Shown here piece after piece: positions 28,844-36,206 of a stretch of DNA of 36,206 nucleotides (the first letter of the stretch is position 1; every line of letters starts with the position of its first letter). The position numbers were made by a program, and so were the translations under genes. The DNA comes from Chara braunii. Taxonomy: Eukaryota; Streptophyta; Charophyceae; Charales; Characeae. Below the pieces are notes generated by a model, which was not told the origin of the DNA, ran no database searches, and saw nothing but the letters and a program-made list of their open reading frames with translations. The DNA is taken from NCBI GenBank assembly GCA_003427395.1, contig BFEA01000044.1, forward strand, positions 2,117,641 to 2,153,846. The letters run 5' to 3'.

Positions 28844-28953
28844 ATTGCTATACTGGGCAGTATTCCCATTGGTTAGCGCATAAGGCATTCCTCTGAAAAT
28901 TGTTATACTGGGCAGTATTCCCACTGGTTAGCACATAAGGCATTCTCTTGAGA
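28844..28953 (+). repeat. 55-bp tandem duplication
   Basis: Two units of 55 bases, about 90% identical, beginning ATTGYTATACTGGGCAGTAT and including TTAGCRCATAAGGCATTC. Each starts with a hairpin ATACT-GGGC-AGTAT. Confidence 0.9.
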
Positions 28954-28959
28954 ACAACG

Positions 28960-30590
28960 TTCTCGGTTACCCTAGTAGAGTTCGCGATAAGCAAGCTACG
29001 AATACTCTCTGAGCCTTGAATGCCCGTCAGAATAATTGTTGTTCAGTCACTGTCAAGCCCATATTTAGCCAGTAGGTGGGCAATCTTCCCTAAAACAGAC
29101 CGCCTTGGACTCGTTGACCATGAACACATGAACAAACAAGAATAAGATTTGTATTCGAAGTTCAATGAGCCCCTGCAATCATCCTGCCCTGTTTCTTTAA
29201 CTCATGGCGATTGTCCCAACATGATTGATCGGTTAATCATCAAGGTTTGTCAACTTAAGCCTAAACTTTAACTAGTAAGGACTAGTCATGTAAGAATTTT
29301 CCCCAGGCGTCTTGGCGAGAGGGAGGTGAGAGAGCAGATAAGTCAAAGTTGATAAATAAATTCCTTATCTTAGCATCTCAATCATAAGCACTATCACCGC
29401 CAGAGTCTCAATACCAAAGACGAAGTCTCCCATCAAATGGACCCCCTCATACACTAATTGCTCTCTATCTTGTAAGCTTCGTTTTTATTACCTAGTTACT
29501 TCGTGACATCCGAAAAGTGATCCCACTGAGGACGCTCAAAGGAGAATAGTCAAACTCGAGCCTGAATGGTCGCCTACAACATACGGTGACTTCAACGTCC
29601 TAGGCGACCAGATCGATTTCAGTACCGTGTGCAAAATCTCTGTCCTCCTCCCCATGGATGACTAATGTCACTTACGCTTGCTAGCAGGGACCACCTCCAG
29701 CTTAATCGACGGTGATGAGTTAGCGCTGATTATATTACAATGGAACGTCATCAGCCTCCGAATATGAGTACTCGTCTCTCAACTGTCATAAGATACTCCC
29801 TTGGAGGTCCGACTTTAGTCAGACCTTCTCCTTGGTCAAGCCCCACACGATGACGACCAGTAACACAAATCCTGCATACGGTAGGGGCCATAAGACAGCC
29901 TACTCAGGCTCCCTTCGCTCCAAAGCCGCTAGCAAGAGACGGGCGTCATGCACAAGTGATTGAGAATACTCCCCCTTTCCTTCTCGTCGGTAACTCTCCC
30001 TTGCACACCGCTCGACACGACCTCGGTGGAGGTGTGGACCCTACGACCCAACCTGCATTATGAAGACTAATGCCGAAGGGCTGGTCGTCAACAGAAGAGT
30101 TGCGCACAAAGTTTTCCCTCTCTCTTCCGCCTGGCTCCAACTGCCCACGCGTCGCTCTCCTCTCGCACTCTCGCGTCATCACTCTGATTGCGTCCTCCCT
30201 CGTTGCACGTAACCCCTTCTTGTCGTAGCCTCTTTAGTCTTTCTCATGCAGGTCATTAACCTATGTGTGCACTTGTCATACAGCATATTGACATCGTGTG
30301 TTTATCATTACTGTTTTGTATCACTAACCCCCTTTGGTTCACCACGATAATCAGGCGGAACTGATAGCTTTGCGGCTTGCAAAGACTGGCGAGATGGGTC
30401 ACTCAAAGAGGAGAATGACCCAAACCACGTACTCAGGCATAGTATTATCGCTTGGGCCTGAGCATGAACACTCTTTCACGCAGTCACGCAACAAGAGTCC
30501 CGTTAGCTTTCTTGTGATCCCCTCAGTTTAACAGACACATAGTGTTACTGACTTCGTTCAAGGGCTGCGAATGCGCTCTATGCAAGGGAG
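28960..30590. other. No recognisable gene
   Basis: No coding frame above 80 codons and no RNA gene. TGGTCGCCTA/TAGGCGACCA pair perfectly across a 24-base loop at 29567-29610. If the LTR edge proposed at 30592 is real, part of this stretch would be LTR, but no second LTR copy is in the window. Confidence 0.4.
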
Positions 30591-30591
30591 G

Positions 30592-30620
30592 TGTTGACGT
30601 CAACAGTGGCGCCTACTGTC
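30592..30620 (+). mobile_element. Candidate LTR end and primer-binding site
   Basis: TGTTGACGTCAACA (30592-30605, a 14-bp palindrome) ends in AACA. One base later comes TGGCGCCTACTGTC. LTRs typically end in CA and are followed within a few bases by a tRNA-complementary site starting TGG, and TGGCGCC starts are common in plant Ty3-type elements. The next 200 bases are CT-rich, like a leader. No matching LTR start, gag or pol is visible, and ACAGT/ACTGT makes the same site a hairpin, so chance is possible. Confidence 0.3.
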
Positions 30621-30894
30621 GCGCTCGTCTGGTCTCTCTCTTTCTCTCTCGATCCCCCTTGTCCGTGTCCCTGTAGCCGTTTATCTCTCTCTCAGAGACT
30701 CGTCGACACGCGTTGACCCCTGAGCCTCTCCTCTCTCTCGTTCTTGAACGTGACTGTCACGGGCGTCCCTGTTCTGTAACTGCCTAGCCCTCTCAGTCTT
30801 GCCGTCACCGTGAGTTTGTCTCTGGGCCGCTCTCTACAGGCCCAGTCGGCGGGTGGTCCTTCCGCAACCACAAGCGGTTATCGGGTAGCTGAAA

Positions 30895-31106
30895 ATTCAT
30901 GAATGAAATCCTGAAGTGAGAGTTTTTGGCAGTCTGAAAATCCTGAATGGTTCTGAAGTGGTGAGCGGTCTGAAGACCCTGAAAACCACTTGTTTAGGCA
31001 GGCTGCATCCTGAAGTGTTGAAGGGTGTCCTGAAGTGGTCAAGTGAGAGTTTTGGCCAGTCTGAAAATCCTGAATGGTCCTGAAGTGGTGAAAGGTCCGA
31101 AGACCA
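30895..31106 (+). repeat. ~125-bp direct repeat, copies 1 and 2
   Basis: Two direct copies (about 30913 and 31040) with AAGTGAGAGTTTT, GGC.AGTCTGAAAATCC, TGAATGG.TCTGAAGTGGTGA in short blocks, and GTCYGAAGACC. The second runs into the inverted copy at 31109. Confidence 0.8.
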
Positions 31107-31108
31107 TA

Positions 31109-31299
31109 AAAATCACCCTTCACAACTTGAGGATGCAACCTTCCTAGACAGGTGGTTTTCAGGGTTTTCGGAGCTTTCACCACTTCAGGATCATTCAGGA
31201 TTTTCAGACTTGAATGGTCCTGAAGTGGTGAAAGGTCCGATGACCCTGAAAACCACCTGTTTAGGCAGGCTGCATCTTGAAGTGGTGAAGGGTGTCATG
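31109..31299. repeat. Foldback: inverted copy followed by direct copy
   Basis: The arms 31109-31199 and 31210-31299 are reverse complements over about 88 positions with about 11 differences, separated by only some ten bases. The repeat is the same one found at 30895-31106. A transcript would form a long, nearly complete duplex, the form expected of a foldback element, an hpRNA or a young MIR-like locus made by inverted duplication. Confidence 0.8.
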
Positions 31300-31481
31300 A
31301 AGTGGTGATGAAAAATACGACTATTGTTAACCTTCTCTCTCCGCCACTTGTCTAGCCCATGCCAAGACAGAGTCCCAGCCGTGCACTTTTGACTCTCACC
31401 TCCTGAATCTTGGTCCAGGTGAGCTTGCTCGCGTTCCACCGTATCAGTGGAGATCTCTGCCTCGTGGTAAGCGACTGTTAC

Positions 31482-31715
31482 CTAGACCTGAGCAGTGACG
31501 TTGTCCCTCACGTAGCGCCTCTTAGCCCGATTCTTTGCCTCAGTGACTACCACCTGCAACTTAGGGTCCGTCCTCATCTCCTCCTCCCTATCCCCTTCGA
31601 CATTGATCTTCAACTTGGTCTCTACTCCCCCATCGTAGTTGAGAATGGTAGTGTCCAAGGCCCCTCCCCAGATATCGACCTCCAGCGCGTTAGGAGGTTC
31701 CAACAGTCTGACCTA
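31482..31715 (-). pseudogene. Protein-like fragment, unknown
   Basis: A minus-strand frame of 78 codons between stops, with no internal Met at its start. It has a mixed, charged composition (EVDIWGG near residue 11, then KLKINVEGDREEEMR, then TEAKNRAKRRYVRDN). It reads more like real protein than neighbouring frames, but no family is recognised. It may be worn retroelement sequence. The overlapping plus frame at 31410-31718 is probably its shadow. Confidence 0.2.
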
Positions 31716-31719
31716 TAGC

Positions 31720-33110
31720 CATACAAAGTCATGACCGCACACTTTCAGAATAGCCAAAGCTCGACGTCTGGCGCCCCGCACACAGATAGCTTGCCACCTT
31801 CTTACTTCACCGCCCTGCACTCCCTCCTCAATTTACCCGTATTGGCAAGACGAGGTAGCCTGCGTGAGCCTATTGGCCAGCTACACGTAACGCGACCGTC
31901 TCCGTTTTTATAGGATTACTGTGGGTTGCAGTCCTTGCGATGTGGATGAGGGACTTGAACCACCTTTTTTTTTTTTTAATTCAGCGTATTGGTAGTTTGT
32001 AATCCGAAACTTAATAACATAAAATAAGATAAAATAAAACCAAAACCAAATAAGGAGTCGAGGACCCCGACGGGCATATCGTCCGTAACGCCTTTGACTG
32101 TCAATACCAGTCGCCTTGTTTCTAGCGTGAAGCAACCACGAATTCGAGACAGTGGTCCCATAATGGGATACCGACGACGCTGCTCTCCCTTTAAAAACAG
32201 AGCATTAGACTTTCTTTGACGGGGACCCATGTCTGATGGCAGGGGGGGGGGATTATGACCTTCAGCGGGGGGTGATAACCTCCTTGCTGAAGCGGTCGCG
32301 GGTTGCCCCCTTTTGGGGCCATCTGTAATAGAATGAAACCTGAAAAGTCGATCAGTTTGAGTCACTCGTTTGAAATTCAGGTTCAAAAGCCAATTGTTCG
32401 CTCCCTCGCGAAACACCGATGAGAGAGAGACGAAAATTAAAAGGTCAACTAAAAAAAAAAAAAAAAAAAGTATGATGGTAATGATAATAATAACGTTAAT
32501 AATAACAATAAGAAGGGGAAAAAAAAGAAAAGAAAAAAAACCTGACAACATTTAGATAACTCAGAGTAGCGATTCGATTCAAGGTGCGGACCCGCTGCGA
32601 AACTTTTCCTCATTTTCCCCTTCTCTTCTCTTTAAATTTTCCCTTTTCTTTTTCGAACTTTTACTCCTTACTTGATTGCGACCGCCTGACCTATACACAC
32701 CACCTTTAATCTGTCAAAAGGGGATTAATGCACGGTAGAGGACACTGTGTCAACCTTGCTACCCTCGCGTCCCCGCGACCATAGACCGACACTGCTCCGC
32801 AGTACTGCAGCACGCCAAGCCTGAGTAGGCTGACGAAGAGTCCCCGTGGCACACTATGAAGAAGCGGACGCGCCTTGTACAATACAGAGGTTTAAAAACA
32901 TAGTATATCTGATACCCGGGGATAGTTTTTTCCTCCCTCAGTCCTTTCTTTGCCCCGACAACGATTGCAGCACTCTGCATGCATCCCGTAACCTGTCTAG
33001 AAAGGGCCCCAACGCGCACCACTATGGTCTTTTCACAATCCCGTCCCTAAGCATACCCGGTCACAACACAACTAAGTACCGAACCTGCTAGATATTTGTA
33101 GGCTAAAAGG
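31720..33110. other. No gene; homopolymers and a nested hairpin
   Basis: Poly-T at 31966-31977 and poly-A at 32451-32469 followed by AAT-rich DNA. A compound hairpin lies at 32257-32297: CTTCAGC/GCTGAAG enclosing GGGGT/ACCTC, with an outer GAC/GTC after a two-base bulge. A nine-G run is at 32242-32250. No coding frame is convincing. Confidence 0.45.
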
Positions 33111-33134
33111 CTTGGTGCGCTGTGGGAAGTGAGC

Positions 33135-33210
33135 GGATGCCTGGTACACAGTGGAGGTAGATGAGCTGATGTCTAGTACGTAGCGGAGGGCCCGGGGACT
33201 GTGCCCTCCG
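33135..33210. repeat. Short direct repeat and 8-bp hairpin
   Basis: GATGCCTGGTACACAGTGGAGG-like sequence near 33137 recurs near 33169 as GATGTCTAGTACGTAGCGGAGG-like sequence. It is followed by CGGAGGGC/GCCCTCCG, a perfect hairpin with an 11-base loop (33184-33210). Confidence 0.55.
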
Positions 33211-33314
33211 ACAGCGTCGCCTAACCGATTTTCCATGTCGGAAGGTAAGGGTTGGATACTGAGGGGACTAAGAGGGTTTCGTTTATTTTGTTTTGTATTT
33301 ATTTTTTTATGTTT

Positions 33315-33756
33315 TTAGTGTGGTGTAACGCGTGGTGAGTGGGATGCGTCCTAGTCGACGGACGACGAGTTGCGCTTGGGACTTCAGCCCCCCAATGCGT
33401 CAGTTCACGTGCAGTTCCGATAGAGGTGTGGGACTGCGCGTACCCCCTATGCAACAAAGTACGAGAAACGCCCTCAGCTGATCCACCTCTACGATTGTAA
33501 CTGATTAGCTATCGTGTTGTGGACTGGTAGCTCGACGGGGATACGCCCACCGAAGGGAGGTGACAACTCCCGCAGGTGAGGTAAAGTTGTACCTCGCATA
33601 GACCCTATTCTGTCGTAGGGGCTCGCAAGAGGTATGGCTGGCGCACTCGGCCGGAGCGGCTACGAAAGCTCCACTCGTACCGCGATAAGACCAAATCCAG
33701 TGTGACGCGGCCGGGACGGTCCCCCTTGAGAGACCCGTGTGTTCGACAGCGGGGAG
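33315..33756 (+). repeat. Structured repeat family C, copy 3
   Basis: Aligned with copy 2 over its full length. A-box-like TAGCTCGACGGG (33528-33539). Hairpin CACC/GGTG with GGGAG/CTCCC and loop GTGACAA (33548-33578). GAGGT/ACCTC follows. Ends at a CGACAGCGGGGAGC block just before poly-A at 33780-33793, which could be a retroposon tail. Confidence 0.75.
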
Positions 33757-33793
33757 CACAAGGGCAGGCGCTGGCCTCCAAAAAAAAAAAAAA

Positions 33794-34104
33794 GTAATTT
33801 TATTGGAATACAAGAGTTTTTTCTTTTTGAAATCCGAATAGAAAGGGTACACGTTGTATTCGAATACGTGTTTGTGTTATATTCGAGGTGCTCTGCCATT
33901 CGAGAAAAGTGGACCCGCACCGTTTCAATTTTAAAAAAGGACCGCGGCCTCCTCGGCCTCCTACGGGCAGCTATGGGTCCTACGCGGGCCTGGCCTTTGC
34001 AAGGCCCCAAGACCCAAAATGCCCACCCTCCCAACGACCACTGACATTGAAATTTGAATGACGTTGAAATGTCTCCGGGGGGGAAAACTCATCCCTGACT
34101 GATG
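33794..34104. other. Unassigned sequence before the rRNA insert
   Basis: Nothing coding recognised. GGCCTT/AAGGCC pair around a three-base loop near 33990. Confidence 0.4.
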
Positions 34105-34135
34105 GGCTGAAACTCAAAGGAATTGACGGGGGCCT

Positions 34136-34168
<33 letters not shown>

Positions 34169-34244
34169 ACAACGCGCAAAACCTTACCAGCCCTTGAAAT
34201 ATGAAAGAAACTCCTCGTAAGAGATGTACTTTGACTTCGCACTC
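34105..34244 (+). rRNA. Mitochondrial SSU rRNA fragment (NUMT)
   Basis: Contains the near-universal small-subunit block AAACTCAAAGGAATTGACGG, followed by GGGCCTGCACAAGCGG, TGGAGCATGTGGTTTAATTC and GATACAACGCGCAAAACC then TTACCAGCCCTTGA. This wording is typical of plant mitochondrial 18S, not plastid or bacterial 16S. Only about 140 of roughly 1900 bases are present. Homology stops at GGCTGAAAC on the left and at about 34244 on the right, where a TGCTGCATGG-type continuation is missing. It is therefore a mitochondrial piece inserted in nuclear DNA, not a functional rRNA gene. An assembly chimera is the alternative. Confidence 0.85.
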
Positions 34245-34454
34245 ACCAGCAGGTGCGATACCTGCTACAGCAGGTGGGCGATACTGGCCAGGGGTCAGCT
34301 GGTAGCATCAGGACCGAGCGTCCTCAATGGGCCAGTCACTGTGCCTCCCCTCTGGTCCCCTCCCCCTATGAGCTTCGGCAGTCTATGCTCAATGCCACTC
34401 GGGGGGACCAACGGCATATGTCTAGGTGGCGGGCGCCGAGCTTGCCCAGGAAGG

Positions 34455-34530
34455 TACATGAGTACAGTGGGGATTGAACCCAAGACCTCCTGAATGCCAC
34501 TTGCGTGCCTTACCATCTGAGCGCCGCTGG
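34455..34530 (-). repeat. tRNA-derived SINE head
   Basis: On the minus strand an A-box-like GGCGCTCAGATGG (complement near 34512-34524) and, about 35 bases on, a B box GGTTCAATCCC (complement of 34470-34480). The spacing is tRNA-like. The body may extend to about 34246, touching the rRNA fragment. No acceptor-stem partner is visible. Related in style, not closely in sequence, to 9252-9325. Confidence 0.65.
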
Positions 34531-34636
34531 ATGTAATACTATAATTAAATTGGTTGGGCTTGAAAAAAAAAAAAGAGGAATTATTTCACGTGGGGCGCGC
34601 GGGGGGGGTGCGAGCAAAATGCGTCGAGATTCAGGG

Positions 34637-34793
34637 TCTCGCCGCACGGCACACGAAACGAAAACGAAACGAGTGCATCTGCCCAACGAAGGTGGCAAAA
34701 TACACTCGTTACCATTTATAGCAAACCGACGAAGCTGGCCATTTTCTGCCGGAAGATTCATTCGTTTCGTTTTTCGTTTCGCGTGCCGTGTGG
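34637..34793. repeat. Inverted repeat with ~35-bp arms
   Basis: The left arm (34637-34671) and right arm (34759-34793) pair over about 35 bases with one clear mismatch, two G.T pairs and a one-base bulge. The arms contain ACGAAACGAAA-type sequence and GCACGGCAC/GTGCCGTG, and the loop is about 87 bases. It could be a MITE with long terminal inverted repeats, or a MIR-like foldback. No flanking target duplication is obvious. Confidence 0.75.
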
Positions 34794-35106
34794 CAACGCC
34801 CTCAGTCGAGAAAGTCCTAGGCCCTCGTGACGTGGTTTGATTACTCCACTCTCTTCTGTATCGCGCTGGTCGGGGCCTCGGCGCTCTGCCGACCCAACGT
34901 GGAAAGTGGAGTATCTTCCGTTAGATCGTGGGAAAGATACATCCGCCATAGCTCTTGCCTTTCTTCTCCACTTCAGAGTTGGCCTGTGTTGAGGCGAGGC
35001 TTGTGGACGGGGGCGCTATCTACAGCACTTCTGTGGGCCTTGCTCCGCCGCTCGCCAAACAAATGGTAGGAGACGGAAGGAAGCTTGTCGCTTCTAATGT
35101 CTCTGC

Positions 35107-35204
35107 GCCTCGCCGCACCACTCACATAACGTAAAAAAGGAAAAATATGGCGCGTGCATTGTTCAATGCTCCCTTTGCACATTTGGTGAGTAGTGCGGCG
35201 AGGC
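35107..35204. repeat. Inverted repeat with 18-bp arms
   Basis: GCCTCGCCGCACCACTCA (35107-35124) pairs with TGAGTAGTGCGGCGAGGC (35187-35204) at 17 of 18 positions, around a 62-base loop. It lies 300 bases after the previous inverted repeat, with unrelated sequence. Confidence 0.7.
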
Positions 35205-35253
35205 CCTCTGTCGCTGCGGGGTTGGTTGTGGAGCGTTACTTGATAGAAGGGAG

Positions 35254-35278
35254 AGGGGGAAGGGAGGGAGGGAGGGAG
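35254..35278 (+). other. Potential G-quadruplex
   Basis: Five G-runs of three or more (GGGGG, then four GGG) separated by one or two A. This satisfies the usual G3+N1-7 pattern with very short loops, which favours a stable parallel quadruplex. Confidence 0.7.
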
Positions 35279-35289
35279 AGAGGTGAATT

Positions 35290-35940
35290 CGTAGATAGTA
35301 TCGATAAGCAATTGAACGACTTGGCCAAGTATTTATCTTTGCTTATCTTTGCACGGAACTCAGCGCTGATCGGGACGAGATTGGAGGAAGAATGGAGAAT
35401 GGATGGAGAGGAGGAGGGAGAAGAGGAGCGAGAGGAGGGCGGGAGGGAGGGAGCTTTGTTTAAAAGGTAATGAAACGGCTGGTTGATTTGTCGGATCGTG
35501 GCATACGTCTGCTTTCCTACCAGCATGTCCGGATTTGAGTACGCGTCCTTCTTTGAGAATTGTCCTTCCCGATGCGTGTCGTCTTAGAAAATCATCCTTC
35601 CTGATGAGAGCGCCAGGTCGTGATTGTCGTTGCTGATGTGGCCATGATGCACGACCACCCGTTCGATTTTCGCAAGGTCTCAACTGCTGCTCCTCTCCAC
35701 CATCATCAGCGAGTGCATTCACAGAGAGACATGTTTTTTCCCCTTCGCTGCACATAGTTGGTCGATTGATTACCACCATCAAAGAGAAAGGGAGTGGAGA
35801 AGGAACGCCATCGCAGCGCGAAGGAGCAAGTATGTATAGGAAAAAATAACGAACAACGTTTATGAGAAAATAATGTTGGAAAAAAAAACACGTTGGAGTA
35901 GTGAAGAAAACGGTGATGGAACCACAATAAAGAGCACAAA
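35290..35940. other. No recognisable gene
   Basis: GA/GGA-rich sequence at 35380-35455. The minus frame at 35360-36019 (219 codons) is opened by low-complexity DNA at both ends and shows no domain. Confidence 0.45.
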
Positions 35941-35942
35941 TA

Positions 35943-35943
<1 letters not shown>

Positions 35944-35974
<31 letters not shown>

Positions 35975-35975
35975 A
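35944..35975. repeat. (GC)n/(GA)n microsatellite
   Basis: CGCGCGCG followed by about ten GA units. Confidence 0.9.
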
Positions 35976-36115
35976 TGCGTTTGGATGATGAGGCAAGAGG
36001 TGTTCCAGGGTTGAGGCAATAGATAAACTATTGTAATTGCATTGATAGTAGTAGACTATAGACTATACATAGGAAAATACAATGTGTACGGCCACACAGA
36101 GTCTGATATGCTTGT

Positions 36116-36117
<2 letters not shown>

Positions 36118-36206
<89 letters not shown>
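36118..36206. repeat. (GA)n microsatellite at the window edge
   Basis: Uninterrupted GA dinucleotides to the last base. The window ends inside the array, so its length is unknown. Confidence 0.98.

Noticed and set aside
34105-34244. Functional or bacterial rRNA gene
   Set aside because: Only about 140 bases are present, wording is plant-mitochondrial, and homology stops abruptly on both sides.
35360-36019. 219-codon minus-strand frame
   Set aside because: Kept open by GA/CT low complexity at both ends; no recognisable domain.

Overview
Eukaryotic nuclear DNA, most likely from a streptophyte (land plant or charophyte alga). The clearest lineage clue is a roughly 140-base piece of plant-type mitochondrial small-subunit rRNA at 34105-34244, embedded in unrelated sequence. 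Abundant microsatellites, tRNA-like repeats with Pol III boxes, scattered single Ns and the absence of any convincing long coding frame all fit a large repeat-rich genome. A Chara-like alga would fit, but the sequence alone does not prove it. I find no intact protein-coding gene. The longest open frames are translations of (CTT)n, (CT)n, (TTA)n or purine tracts.

Layout. 1-1.8 kb: pyrimidine-rich low-complexity DNA with (CT)n, (TTC)n and a 13-bp minisatellite. 1.9-5.6 kb: repeats, including a tRNA-like Pol III unit and three copies of a long hairpin with a TGTA loop. 5.6-8.9 kb: AT-richer DNA with one protein-like fragment on the minus strand. 8.9-9.3 kb: a second copy of the tRNA-like unit and an opposing SINE head. 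9.4-16.5 kb: diverged duplicated modules that carry (TTA)n, (GT)n and purine/ACAGA tracts in equivalent places. 16.5-19.5 kb and 25.0-27.5 kb: two related loci described below. 19.6-20.0, 28.2-28.7 and 33.3-33.8 kb: three copies of another structured repeat. 30.6-31.7 kb: a possible LTR edge, a foldback and a protein-like fragment. 34.1-35.3 kb: mitochondrial rRNA insert, SINE head and two inverted repeats. The window ends inside (GA)n.

Main observation. The loci at 16.5-19.5 kb and 25.0-27.5 kb share a head and a tail but have different middles. Both are built largely from short hairpins whose stems changed sequence while keeping pairing. The head hairpin differs at four of nine base pairs by changes on both sides. 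A 12-unit, ~72-bp tandem array pairs in every unit despite sequence change, with T.G pairs that read as G.U only in plus-strand RNA. About a dozen plus-strand hairpins carry a TGTN tetraloop on covarying stems, and the same loop recurs in the repeats at 2.9-4.7 kb. In the second locus, a conserved CCATAAGTTTGGG loop sits on at least four different stems. This pattern suggests selection on RNA structure in a family of long non-coding, repeat-built transcripts. The structures are read by eye. Function, transcription and family identity are unknown.
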